Shown here: positions 13,180 to 24,627 of the stretch, piece after piece
Layout: the number at the start of each line of letters is the position of its first letter
How positions within the stretch are numbered: the stretch's first letter is position 1
DNA from: Symbiodinium natans
Lineage: Eukaryota > Sar > Dinophyceae > Suessiales > Symbiodiniaceae
Direction of reading: 5' to 3'
Length of the DNA stretch: 64,000 nucleotides
NCBI GenBank assembly: GCA_905221605.1
Contig: CAJNDS010000080.1
Span: forward strand, 321,001-385,000
The notes under the pieces: model-generated
What the model saw: only the letters and a program-made list of their open reading frames with translations
Told to the model about the DNA's origin: nothing
The model's database searches: none
Made by a program: the position numbers and the translations under genes

Positions 13180-13784
13180 GTAGTGAATATCCCCTCTAAG
13201 CCCAGAGAGCCCCACCGCGCAAGACTGAGGTTGGGCCTTAAACACAGTCCTCGTGAAGCCCTTTGCTACACACTAACCCAATTAAAACCCTAAACCCTGG
13301 GAGCCCGATTTGCGCCCAATTTGCGCCCCCGCCAGATGTCCTATAGACGAAAAACCCAGAGTCACACTGGGAGGGGCTGGGTCATACAGGGGTGAGACCC
13401 TAAACCCTAAACCCTAAAACCCCTAAACCCTAAACCCCTACACCCTATAAACCCTAAACCCCTAAACCCCAAACCCCTAAACCCCAAACCCCAAACCCCT
13501 AAACCCCTAAACCCTAAACCCCTAACCCCTAAACCCCCAAACCCTAAACCCGGAATCCTCAGTCTGAATAAGTCTGAGGAGTGAGGCCTGCAACTCCCCT
13601 TTCAAGCGGGAGGCATTGAAGTCGAACCTGGCGAAGTGGTCGTCTCAGGAGTTGAAGTTTAGGGTTTAGGGTTTAGGGTTTGGGGTTTGGGGTTTGGGGT
13701 TTAGGGTTTAGGGTTTAGGGTTTGAGGGTTTGAGGTTGAGGGGTTAGGGTATAGGGTCAGGGAGGCTAGGTGCGAATCTACTAC

Positions 13785-13877
13785 TTGCTTGAAAACCCCC
13801 AAAAACATGAAAGCTGAGAATCCCGATATTGCCATTATAAGGAAGAAAATTTGCATACTTGTTTTTCCTTCTTTTTT

Positions 13878-13918
<41 letters not shown>

Positions 13919-13930
13919 TGGGGCTTCTAG
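13785..13930. mobile_element. Family-C element with T16-G29 tract
   Basis: Left end TACTTGCTTGAAAACCCCCA; the right end is distorted by a run of 16 T then 29 G (13,872-13,916). Confidence 0.55.
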
Positions 13931-14612
13931 CTTCTAGGAGGAATGTCGGCTCAATGCTGAAACTCTTCAAAACCGGGACCTCAAAAAGCTCCCTAGGTTT
14001 TTGCAAAGGGCTGCCGAGGGTCCGACATGTCATCCCTGTCATACTTGGCGAGAACCTGGGTGTTCCCAAAACCTTGCCAGCTCCTCCCCCCCCTTCCTTC
14101 AGGGCCTATACTTTGCGTAAAGCCGCGCCAGGGGGGCCGGTTGAAGGACAGATCCAAGCGCTTCAGCACCTGGCAAGGACCACGGCGCGCTCTCAGCGCT
14201 TCTGGGTTTCGGGTTTCGGGTTTTAGGGTTTCGGTCGTTTTTGGGTCTATAAGGATTATAGGGTTGTGTCAAGTTGATCAAGTCAGTGGTTTCAGGAAGT
14301 GTGCATTTTTGCAGCAAGGATCTTCCGACAATGGGCCTTGCAACACCCATCTGAACTAGGTGGGAAAGCAGGGGCAAGTCTGCCCAGAGATCTGCAGGGG
14401 CTCATGTCTAGGATCGAGGGTTGAGGAGTCATGAGTTGAGTGGCATTCCAGCAGCGGCCCTTAACACTCCCAGACCAAAGATTGAGACACTTCCTCATTC
14501 AGCAAAAACGGCCTATAAGTACATATGTACTCTTGCAGGCAGACTAGCAGATTGCATGACATACAGGCGTGCTTCGAGTCAACATAATCCTAACTAAACC
14601 CGAAGCTAGGTC

Positions 14613-14704
14613 CCTGAATAATACCACGATAGGGGTCGGAAGAATTGCTACTGGTATTCCCTTATGGTCCTTGTATAATTATGCTATACTAACCCCCAAA
14701 ACCC
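14613..14704. mobile_element. Family-H element
   Basis: ATAGGGGTCGGAAGAATTGC at the left and GCTATACTAACCCCC at the right; inverted copy of the 27,567 element. Confidence 0.5.
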
Positions 14705-14756
14705 TCTTCGGATTGTGAAGGCCCCTATGTCATGGGTCCCCTAAACCCCGAACCTA

Positions 14757-14908
14757 AACCACTACACCACTAAACCCCTAAACCCCCAAACTTCCAAACC
14801 CCTAACCCCCTAAACCCCTAAACCCCTAAACCCTAAACCCCTAAACCCCTAAACCCCTAAACCCCTAAACCCCTAAACCCCTAAACCCCTAAACCCCTAA
14901 ACCCTAAG
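14757..14908. repeat. CCCCTAAA variant array
   Basis: Homogeneous 8-bp units over most of its length. Confidence 0.93.
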
Positions 14909-15029
14909 CAAGGATGCGCCGGAGCCAGCCTCACATTTTCTAAGGTCATTGAAGGACCCGGAGATCTCGTTATGGCTGAGCACGAGCACCTTGTGGACTC
15001 CGGCAGATGACTTAAGTGGGACTCGCGGT

Positions 15030-15870
15030 TTAGGGTTTAGGGTTTAGGGTTTAGGGTTTAGGGTTTAGGGTTCTAAGGTAGGACTTAGGCTGTTTTGTTG
15101 GGGATGAAATCCCGGGCTTAGGGTCTTCTGGGGCTTTATAGGATCATGGCTTTACAGTTTGTTGTGCCTCCCGTCGCATTCGGCTAAACCACGCTGAGCC
15201 GAAAGGTCGCTTGATCTGGCGCCTTTCGACCCACGCAGAAATGCAGAAAACAAGAGGTCCCGTCACTCTGGCTCAGCTTGTTGAATTGAGCCATGCCGGA
15301 ATGTCTGACTGCGCCGTCAACCTACCCAAGTATGTGTCCAAAAACGGATGGCGGTGCTTTCCAGCAAGTGTTGCACTCTCACCCACATGTTGCGGTTGCT
15401 GATGCACATCCTGCAGGAATAGCCGACTCTTGTTCCCCAAGTCTCCCTAGTGCGCGCACACTCAACTGGAAATGTCCGTTGCTCCCCTCTCCTCAGGGCA
15501 GGGCACTGTTTGAAAATGATCATTTTTGTTCCTTGTTGGGTTTGAGTATTCATAAACTTGTGAAATGGTTTTGGGGTTTTCCCACGTCGATTCAGAGTTC
15601 CCCGTGCTATAGTAGAGCAAGATTGGGTCAGATCTTGAAGCTATCTGTCCCCATGCCCATAAAGGCTCCTCGCGCGCAGTTCACTCGTCATGCAATCTCA
15701 GTAGTCTCAGTAGTCATAGAATCGTGGGTTTGATCTTAATCGTGAAAGGTTCCACGGGTATGTCATGTTGTCCAGGTGCAGGGACATCACGACGATGTCA
15801 AAGCTCCTCCAGAGCCGGACGCCCGTTGTGTGCGAGGCATCGGGATCAGACTGTCTAAGTGGCTTACAAC
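15030..15870. other. No gene recognised; mostly unique sequence
   Basis: Contains an open stretch reading GPVTLAQLVELSHAGMSDC near 15,255-15,310 that is not repeat-derived and might be an exon, but nothing supports boundaries or a family. Confidence 0.4.
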
Positions 15871-16521
15871 AAAATAGGTTTAGGGTTTAGGGTTTAGGGT
15901 TTAGGGTTTAGGGTTTAGGGTTTAGGGTTTAGGGTTTAGGCTTTGGATTCTGTGGGTAAGGATCCAACCGAACCCTTGAACCGCTACTTTTATTCTCTGC
16001 CACTTCACTCTCACCAGCTTCGCCAAGAAGAGTTTAGGGTTTCGCAAACGGCAACCCTGAACCCTAAACCCTAAACCCTAAACCCTAAACCCTAAACCCT
16101 AAACCCTAAACCCTAAACCCTATGCTTTTTCACAAAAAGGACTCGAGAGTCCGTATGGTCAACCCTAGAAGAAGGGCCTTTTTCCTCTGACACCGACTGA
16201 GCCCAAAAGCCTAAACCCCATGTCCCTGTAATCCCTGTCAGGGTACATGGACCTAAATCCTAAACCCTAAACCCTAAACCCTAAGCCCTAAACCCTAAAC
16301 CGCAAACCGCGAAGGTCTCGTCCCCAAGACTAGAAGAGGCTCGAAAGTGGCCTCCAACTTCGGGAGGAGGAACGTCGGCGGAAGGGCCTTCAACCAAGCG
16401 CTTGGTGATCAGCTAGTGTTTAGGGTTTTGGGTTTAGGGTTTTTCGGGTTTATAGGGTTTAGGGTTTAGGTTTAGAGTTTAGAGTTTAAGGTTTAGGGTT
16501 TAGCTATAGTGGCCTGAATAG

Positions 16522-16617
16522 TTAGAATAGGGTTCTGGGGAATTTTATAGTGTAACTACAAAGGGACCCTAAGGGAGCACAATTACTGTAGTAGTTATTC
16601 CGACCCCTATAGTATGG
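16522..16617. mobile_element. Family-H element
   Basis: AGTTAGAATAGGGTTCTGGG at the left; TATTCCGACCCCTATAGTAT at the right. Confidence 0.55.
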
Positions 16618-16696
16618 GTCGTTCTCAAAACTATACGTAGTACGGATTCCTTCAAGAAGGACCCTTTCTACGGGACCTTCATTTAGAGAACTACCC
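16618..16696. mobile_element. Family-B inverted-repeat element
   Basis: Ends GGTCGTTCTCAAAACTAT and TTCATTTAGAGAACTACCC; internal TTCCTTCAAGAAGGA hairpin. It abuts a family-H element. Confidence 0.6.
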
Positions 16697-17803
16697 ATAA
16701 AAATCTTTAGGGCTTCTAGAGTTTAGGGTTTACAGGGAAACCCTATAAATGATCGAATCGGAATCCGGGCTCCCGAAGCGCATGTCCAAAAAGGATTTAG
16801 GGGTGGGGGTTTGGTGTTTGTAGTTGGAGTTTTGTTACCAGGAGCTTCTCAAGCCGCCGGCTGTTCCTGGATGGCATAACCACCATGATCAACCCTATCA
16901 ACGCCGTTTTTTTAAATATAGACTAGAGGCGTGACTGGGAAACCATTCCCAAAATTGGGGGGGGGGGGGGGGGGGGGGCGGCACATTTCCGCCTTCGGCG
17001 GGGGTCTATCCATGTGCTGGTGGAAAGTTCAACCCTGTAACCAGACGATGCCGCTTAGGGTTAAGGGTTTAGGGCCTAGGGCTCAGGGCTTAGGGCTCTT
17101 ACGGTTGAAACCCTGGACCCCAACCCTAAACCCTAAACCCTAAACCCTAAACCCTAAACCCTAAACCCTAAACCCTAAACCCTAAACCCACCGGCCTGTA
17201 GCTTGTTGTGGCTCAGGTCCAACCTTGGAATCGCGCCGGTGCTGGGGTCTCTCTCGCGGGGCTTCTGGGACAGGGTGGGATGCGTCGGCGGCCACATGTC
17301 TAGCACCCTAGGAACAACCCTAAACCCTAAACCCTAAACCCTTAACCCTAAACCCTAAACCCGAAACCCTAAACCCTAAACCCGAAACCCAAAACCCTAA
17401 ACCCGAAACCCCCTCTCTTGTGTGTTTGAGATCTTGTAAAGCTGGCTGTCTCGTGGCTTTCGGGCTATGCCCTGGCCCTTCTAAGTACACAAACAACACC
17501 TACGGGCCTAAGTCCACAAACAATGCCCTACTTTGGGTTTGCACCCAATAAAACCCTAAACCATACACAATAAAACCCTATAGCTGGTAAATGACTTTGG
17601 GTTCAGGTTCTTCAGGTTCTAGGGCTTCGCTCTTAGGCTCAGAGTTTAGCGATCATAGTGTTTGGGGTTTGTTGGGTCTCTGGGGTTTCGTGTTACAGGG
17701 TTTAGCGTGGCGGGCACGCACGTCATCGAAATCCCCGAAACCTCACTTATGCAGACTGACGCTACCTAGTCGACATAGCACAGTAACCCGCCTTATAATT
17801 ATG

Positions 17804-17902
17804 GGCAGCTCTCAAAATTAGGGTCGCTCTTGGGTCCTTTTGGTTTATAAGGGCGCTGCAGAAAAGGGTACCCCGAAAGGGACCCTAATTTAGAGAACTG
17901 CA
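17804..17902. mobile_element. Family-B inverted-repeat element
   Basis: Ends GCAGCTCTCAAAATTAGGGT and ACCCTAATTTAGAGAACTGC are inverted with few mismatches over 20 bp. Confidence 0.8.
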
Positions 17903-18298
17903 GTACACAAATAAAAACAAAAAAAACTTCTAAACTCTCAGCCCCGTGGCCCTCCTGAGATTCGCTTCCACAAGCATTTGTTCTCCATTCGGGCCTCACT
18001 TCTAGTACTTTTTTAATAGTGGAAGTCCTCGTTGAAGAAATGGAAACCCCAACTCACATTTAGAAATGCCAACGGTTCTAGCCCAAACCCTGCACCCGAA
18101 CCCCTTAAAGCCCTTTGTGCCACCCTAAACACTAAACTTTAAACCCTAAACCCTAAGATCACGGGTGTCCAGACTCCTTCAGCGATGGCAGCCGCGCTTT
18201 GAACTTCGTCCTTGGGATTCAGGGTTCAGGGTTCAGGGTTCAGGGGTTTAGGGGTTTAGGGGTTAGGGTTTAGGGTTTAGGGCAAGTAGGAAGCCTGT

Positions 18299-18395
18299 AG
18301 TTCTCTGAATTAGGGTCCCTTCTGGGTCCTTAGTTTCGAATTGTGTAGGGGACCCGCAAGGACCACCCTTTAAAACCCGAGAAATCCCAGAAGCC
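18299..18395. mobile_element. Family-B element, right end decayed
   Basis: Left end GTAGTTCTCTGAATTAGGGT; right end holds ACCACCCTTT and GAGAAATCC only. Confidence 0.5.
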
Positions 18396-18699
18396 CTGTA
18401 AACCCTATAAACTCTTTCTTCACGCAAGCCGTGTAAGCCCTTTGACCCCGTAAAATCCTTTCGCCCTTGACAATCTTAAAAGACTCTACAGCCAAAAACC
18501 TAGGCGGCCTTCGCGGCAACCTCGCCCCACACCCCCCCCCCGGCACAGTCCGAATGGCCCGAACGATGTCAGCGACAGAAACAACTCAAGAACCCCTTGC
18601 CAGAACTCGTCCCAGGGGGGTTGGAGGCAGGAAAGTGCAGCATCTAGGCCCCATGATCTTGACCTATAAGCCCCCCCCAAAGCCCTCAAGCCTTCTTGT

Positions 18700-19040
18700 C
18701 CCCCAAACTCTGGTCACTTTGGGCCCCCAGCAAGAGGTTCTTGCGGACTTTCAAGACCTCTGGCAGCATGGCATAAGCTCGAAACCAGTTCATGCTTTGA
18801 GAAGAAAGCTTGCATTAAGGGGTACTAGGAGGGACCTTAATCTTATTCCCCAAAATAACCCCTATGTGGACCGTATGGTCCCTGTTTAACTAAGTAGCTC
18901 CGAAATAACCCCCAAATATCCCGTAAGGTCCCTTACAAGGGTCCCTCCCTCCTTTAGTTCCTTGATAAAAGAAAGCTTGCAGCCCACGTTCGCGCCGGAT
19001 TGCAGGCCATTCTAGCAGGGGGGCTTAGGGTTGCCTGGTA
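18700..19040 (+). CDS. Possible exon pair of an unknown gene, interrupted by the element at 18,815
   Basis: Before the element the frame reads ADFQDLWQHGISSK and VHALRRKLA; after it, AHVRAGLQAILAGG continues in the same frame if a GT-AG intron (18,822-18,982) is removed. The composition suits an amphipathic helical protein. No family is recognised and no start or end can be set. An upstream open stretch from 18,467 is Pro-rich and may be chance. Confidence 0.3.
18815..18969. mobile_element. Introner-like element with 12-bp flanking duplication
   Basis: Ends TTAAGGGGTACTAGGAGGG and CCTCCTTTAGTTCCTTGA are imperfectly inverted; AGAAAGCTTGCA flanks at 18,803-18,814 and 18,970-18,981. It splits an open frame (see finding); a GT-AG intron 18,822-18,982 would keep the frame. 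Confidence 0.6.
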
Positions 19041-19280
19041 TTTTATTTGCGGCGGAAAGCGCCGTCCTGAATCCTCTAAACCCGAAGCCCCTACTTAAAC
19101 CTTAAGCCCTGAATCCCCTCTGAACCATATCAACCCACGAGCCCTCAAACCAACAGCATCCCTAGACCCCCCAAAACCTATCAAGCCATTAACAAAACCT
19201 ACCCGAAACCCTAAACCCTTAACCCTTAAACCCTTAACCCTTAAACCCTCAACCCAAAGCCCTATAAACCTTTGACGCGC

Positions 19281-19663
19281 AGCCTGCAGGTTGCTGAAGA
19301 ACACCCTAAACCCTTAAACCCTTAAACCCTTAAACCCTAAACCCTAAACCCTTAAGCCCTTAAACCCTTAAACCCTTAAACCCTTAAACCCTTAAACGCT
19401 AAAACCCTTAAACCCTAAAACCCTTAAACCCTAAACCCTAAACCCTAAACCCTTAAACCCTTAAACCCTTAAACCCTAAACCCTTAAACCCTAAACCCTT
19501 AAACCCTTAAACCCTTAAACCCTAAAACCCCTAAACCCTAAACCCTTAAACCCTAAAACCCTAAACCCTACACCCTACACCCTAAACCCTAAACCCTAAA
19601 CCCTAAACCCAAAACCCTAAACCCTAAACCCCAAACCCCAAGCCTGCAGGTTGCTGAAGAACA
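19281..19663. repeat. TTTAAGGG-variant array flanked by a 23-bp direct repeat
   Basis: The 23-bp host sequence starting AGCCTGCAGGTTGCTGAAG occurs exactly at 19,281-19,303 and 19,641-19,663. The array between is mostly CCCTTAAA with CCCTAAA at its right. Confidence 0.9.
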
Positions 19664-19732
19664 TGAGGCCCTGGGGGATCTTGTCCTTGATGAGCTGCCT
19701 CCAGCTTGGCTCGGGGCTTGGGGGTTTGGGGT

Positions 19733-19935
19733 TGGGGTTTAGGGTTTAGGGTTTAGGGTTTAGGGTTTAGGGTTAAGGGTTAAGGGTTAAGGGTTAAGGG
19801 TTAAGGGTTTAGGGTTTAGGGTTTAGGGTTTAGGGTTTAGGGTTCAGGGTTTAAGGGCTTAAGGGCTTAAGGGTTTAGGGTTTAGGGTTTAGGTTCAGGG
19901 TTCAGGGTTCAGGGTTCAGGGTTTAGGGTTTAGGG
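19733..19935. repeat. TTTAGGG array with GGGTTAA block
   Basis: A run of GGGTTAA units sits between TTTAGGG blocks, then GGGTTCA units; each variant is local. Confidence 0.93.
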
Positions 19936-20755
19936 TATGAGCCATAAGCCCTCAGACCCTGCACCCTAAACCGTAAACCCGAAGCCCTAAACTAGGTTCT
20001 TCGCTCTTCAGGCCCAAGCCCTATAAGCCATAAGCACTCAGGAAAACCCTAAAAACCCTAAAAACCCTAAAAACCCAAAAAACCCTAAACACCCTAAAAA
20101 CCATAAAAACCCGAAAACCCTAAGCCCCCAACGCTAAACCCTAAACCCTAAACCCTAAACCCTAAACCCTAAACCCTAAAACCCTAAACCCTAAACCCTA
20201 AAACCCTAAACCCTAACCCCTTCAGAGCCGCCACCAGGGATCCCCGCTCGCTCTCCCCAGCAATGCAGTCCAATTCCGTCAAGGAATTCTCGCTGACCTT
20301 CCAGTGCACAGGGTGCCGGCGGTGAGCTTGTAGATAAGTGGGGGTTAGGGTTTAGGGTTTGGGGTTTATAGGGTTTATAGGGTTTATAGAGTTTATAGGG
20401 TTTCTAGGGTTTATAGGGTGTATAGGGTTTAGGGTTGGGGAAGTTGCGTTTTTAGGTCTTGGCTGAGGGTTTAGGGTTTTGGGTTTAGGGTGTAGGGTGT
20501 AGGGTTTAGGGTTGAGGGTTTAGGGTTGCAAAGCACAGAAAGGTCGTAGGGAGACTGCCAAGCTACCACGCGCGGTACATTTGCACTCGATTCCCTTCTC
20601 CCCCCCTTCTTCCCTGGAACCTTCGGAAGACTCTTCTACTTAAAGGAAAAAGAGGCTTCATAACAAAACATGGTATTTTAAGTCTTGAGGATGTTTTTCA
20701 TGCAGCCCTGCACCACGAACCGCTAAACCCTAAACCCACTATATGAGTCCAGTGA

Positions 20756-20844
20756 CACAACCCAGCACCCTAAACCCTAAACCCTAAACCCTAAACCCTA
20801 AACCCTAAACCCTAAACCCTAAACCCTAAACCGCACAACCCAGC
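20756..20844. repeat. CCCTAAA array flanked by an 11-bp direct repeat
   Basis: CACAACCCAGC at 20,756-20,766 and 20,834-20,844 brackets nine clean CCCTAAA units. Confidence 0.85.
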
Positions 20845-20946
20845 CACCATCCATCAACTGCACCGAAGCTCAAAAGTGCTGCCGAGCTTCATCCAAACTT
20901 TCGAGAAAGGTCAAATCCTCGGAGGCGCGCATACAGTGCGTTTGCG

Positions 20947-21067
20947 GGTTAGGGTTTAGGGTTTAGGGTTTAGGGTTTAGGGTTTAGGGTTTAGGGTTTA
21001 GGGTTTAGGGTTTAGGGTTTCGGGTTTAGGGTTTAGGGTTTAGGGTTTAGGGTTTAAGGTTTAGGGT
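20947..21067. repeat. TTTAGGG array
   Basis: About 17 units, adjoining a family-A element on its right. Confidence 0.95.
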
Positions 21068-21072
21068 TTTGA

Positions 21073-21154
21073 GATTGGATGTTCCGCCTTACTAACTTTA
21101 ACTGTCCTTCATAGGGATTCGACTGCTAGTAATTATAAGGGGGAATGTTTCCAA
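21073..21154. mobile_element. Family-A inverted-repeat element
   Basis: 82 bp; ends ATTGGATGTTCCGCCTTACT and AATTATAAGGGGGAATGTTT are inverted. Confidence 0.65.
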
Positions 21155-21689
21155 GTTTTGGGTGTGTTGTTCGGGCTACCATTGCTGAAGAGTTCCGCAC
21201 AGCTCGGGGGTCTTCGCTTTTCCCACAGATCTGTGCGGCAACTCCGAAGAGATCCCAAGCCCTCCCACTGCCTCCAAGCTGCAAAAGGCAACGAAGACCC
21301 CTAAACCCTAAACCCTAAACCCTAAACCCTAAACCCTAAACCCTATATAAACCCTCCAAGCACTAGCAGAGCCTTTGATGTCGCGTAAAACCTATTGCAA
21401 GCCCGAGTCAACCTGTACAACTCTTCTTGAACCCTGAAGGGGTTTAGGGTTTAGGGTTTAGGGTTTAGGGGGGGCCCGCAAAACTCTACAAAGCCTGTGA
21501 CCTAAACGCCATACAAATATCCGTTAAACAAAGAGAGACATTCCCCTTACCTATAAATAACATGTATGTGTATATGTAGCTTTAGAGCATCTGGGGGAAT
21601 CTGGAAGGATGATGAAGCTTGAATACCCTAAACCCTACACTCTGTGAACCCCGTATGTCCCAAGCCTTATAAGCCCCGAACCCCACAAA

Positions 21690-21826
21690 ACCCCTAACCC
21701 CTAACCCCTAAACCCTAAAACCCTAAAACCCTAAAACCCTAAAACCCTAAAACCCTAAAACCCTAAGCCCTAAACCCTAAACCCCTAACCCCTAAACCCG
21801 TAAACCCTAAACCCTAAGCCCTATAA
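21690..21826. repeat. CCCTAAAA / CCCTAAA array
   Basis: Eight-bp CCCTAAAA units in the left half. Confidence 0.93.
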
Positions 21827-22269
21827 ACCTTCAGGAGATTTGAAGACTTCGGATCATATGCCCCCGAGGCTTGCACGATGCGAGATCGGAGGAGGCCTTC
21901 GATCGACTGAAGGTCGAAAGCCTCCCAGGAGTTTGGGGGGGGGGGGGGGGGTTTCGGGTTTAGGGCCTAAGCTTGGGGTTTAGGGTTTAGGGTTTAGGGT
22001 TCAGGGTTTAGGGTTTAGGGTTTAGGGTTTAGGGCCTAAGCTTAGGGTTTAGGGTGTCAGGGGTTCGGGCTAAGGGCCTAGGTTTAGGGTGTAGGGGATC
22101 AGGGTTTAGGGCCTAAGTTTCTAGCCTTGAAGCCCTTTTGGGGAGGAGGAGCGGGTCCTAAGCCGTTTTTTGAGGAGTCCTTTAACCCTAAACCCTAAAC
22201 CCTAAACCCTAAAACCTGGGGGCGAGGATCGCTGGAAACACGCCCATCGCACTCAATATGATACCATAA

Positions 22270-22428
22270 TTTGGGATGTTCCCCCTTATACTAACCCCTA
22301 AACCCCAAACCCCAAACCCTAAACCCTAAACTCTAAACCCTAAACCCTAACCCCCAAGAGATTCCTAGTATATACCCCTTTTAGAATCCCGATTCAGGAC
22401 TGAGGGTAGAAGGGGGAGCATCCCAAAC
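22270..22428. mobile_element. Family-A element containing a CCCTAAA array
   Basis: Left end TTTGGGATGTTCCCCCTTAT, right end AGGGGGAGCATCCCAAA. A CCCTAAA array (about 22,295-22,352) occupies the interior, where other copies have unique sequence. Confidence 0.75.
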
Positions 22429-23481
22429 TATAATGAGACTATGTTCGTGAGAAGAAATAAACGTAAGTTGGACATGTGCTGAGGACCATAGGCACGGCAA
22501 TATCGACGTGTCAAACCAGCAAATGACGAACCGACAGAATCTGGTCAAATGGAAAGATGACCAGACCGTACTCGTAGCTGTCTTCAGATGAACAATGCAA
22601 GCTGTGTTGTTGCCTTGTGCTCCAAAGAGAGACTAAACCCTAAATCCCAAACCCCAAACCCCAAACCCTAAACCCTAAACCCTAAACCCTAGACCCTAGA
22701 CCCTAGACCCTAAACCCTAAACCCCAACCTTTAAGCATTTGTCCCAACAACAACCCGTCGACAACTCTCCCAGCGCCTCGCTTCGGAAGGTCAGGTGCTT
22801 GAAGGCTCGTCTCCTCCGCTGCTGGCAGCTCCGGGGACACAGAAACACATTAGGGTTTGGGGTTTAGGGTTTAGGGCGTAGGGTGTAGGGTTTAGGATTT
22901 ATGTATAGGGTTTAGGGTTTAGGGTTTAGGGTTTAGGGTTTAGGGTTGAAGGGGACTAAACGAGGCAATGCTGGGGTAAGGATGAGATTCAGTGGCTCCA
23001 AGGTGTGTCAACTTAACGACGCCCCCCCGCCCCTAAACCGTACACCCTAGTTAAACCCCAAAACCCTAAAAATCCTAAACCCTAAACCCCAAACCCTAAA
23101 CCCTAAACTCTAAAACATAAGCAGGCCCTGCGATCCTCCATGAATCACCCAGGTAGGTGTAGAGGACCTCTTCCGTGATCTCGGTGATGGCCCGCTTCGT
23201 CTCCTAGCGAAAACGGGAAGAGCAGGATAGCCCAAAGACCTTTAGCTCGTCTTTTCATATGTCAAGCCGCAGAAGAAGGGTTTAGGGTTTCGGGTTTCAG
23301 GTTCAGGGTTTAGGCACAGAACTAGAAAAGCAACAATAAAAAAAAAACAAAATGGTGTAGGCGGTGTTGGATTCAGGGCTTGGGTTGCGCAACGCAGGGC
23401 TGCCATCCTTAGGAAACACATGAACCTACAGTCGACGGTTTATGCCCCACATACCCTCATGCGAGATTATCGTAGTATAGG

Positions 23482-23580
23482 TTGGGATGGTCCGCCCTTA
23501 TACTAACTTAATAAGGACGAGAATAAGGGGTACAAGAATCCCGATTAAGGACTGTTAGTATAAGGGTGGGGCGGTCCCAA
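23482..23580. mobile_element. Family-A inverted-repeat element, well preserved
   Basis: Ends TTGGGATGGTCCGCCCTTAT and ATAAGGGTGGGGCGGTCCCA are inverted over about 24 bp. AGTAT occurs on both sides (23,474-23,478 and 23,581-23,585), a possible 5-bp duplication. Confidence 0.8.
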
Positions 23581-24117
23581 AGTATCAGGGTAGATCACAG
23601 TTTTCGGGTCCCCCAAGCCCTAAGCAGGAAGCCCTGAACCCTACACCCCAAACAGCAACTCCTGGCGTGACTCGCGCCGGACACTCCAAGAAAAAAGCCG
23701 CAATCTGGGTGACTCAAATGAGCCCCTACGCGTTTGATGGTCCATGTTCCCTAGCAGGGATTACGGGGAATAAGGTGCCCTATAGATAGGGTACCTCATT
23801 CCCTCATTCCCAACCCTAAACCCTCATTCCCTGCCAACCAACAGAAAGAAAAATACCTCTCTCCTGTGGAGGGGCAGCAGGCGTCCGACCGAAGACCTTG
23901 CAGCTTCAAGGCGGTGGCATCTTTCTACAATCCTCCGTAGTGCGGAGGGTTTAGGGTTTAGGGCTATAGGGTTTAGGGTTTAGGGCTATAGGGTCTAGGC
24001 TATGGGGTTGAGGGTTTAGGGCTTGGCCCAGTTGAAGAGCCTGCACCTCTAGACAGCGCGATGAACCTTACGGCAGGTGCTCAACGTCCAGCGTAGGGCC
24101 GAACGCCCCTATACTAC

Positions 24118-24222
24118 GCTTAGCTTAAGAACCTTCAAAAGACAAAAAACAACAAAACCTATATCTCCCTTAGAAGGAAAGATTTTGTGTCTTGCCGTGT
24201 TCTTAAGCAAATATAGTCGTAT
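24118..24222. mobile_element. Family-C inverted-repeat element
   Basis: Inner ends TAGCTTAAGAACC and GTTCTTAAGCAAATA. TATACTAC before and TATACTGC after match at 7 of 8 positions, consistent with an 8-bp duplication. Confidence 0.7.
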
Positions 24223-24317
24223 ACTGCGTTGTGAAGGGTTACTTATAGTTGAAACTCTTCAACAGGTTTGAAAGTTAAACTTCTTGTGTTTCCTGAATGT
24301 CGGTAACTTGTTGTGGC

Positions 24318-24415
24318 CAGGATGGCCATTAAAACCTTCTGAACAATATTCCTGAATATGATCCTCTTCAGCCCAGCAAGGGAAAGTCCAAAATGTCCCA
24401 AGGGCCTACCCAGGT
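24318..24415. mobile_element. Family-G element
   Basis: CCAGGATGGCCATTAAAACC at the left, GAATATGATCCTCTTCAGCC inside, AAGGGCCTACCCAGG at the right. Confidence 0.7.
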
Positions 24416-24627
24416 AAGCTTCTTGGCAGAAGCACAACACTAAACCCTAAACCCTAAACCCTAAACCCTGAACCCTGAACCCTGAACCCTAAATTACCCT
24501 AAACCCTAAACCCTAAACCCTAAACCCTAAACCCTAAACCCTAAACCCCACAGTCTCACAGCAAGCAGCCGTACCCAGCAGCGAGTCCATTGCTCAGGCG
24601 CTTCCGCATCGCTCTCGCCTCCGAAAT

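Noticed and set aside
13701-14226. Poly-Gly/poly-Pro frames as genes
   Set aside because: They result from the T16-G29 tract and telomere-like text.
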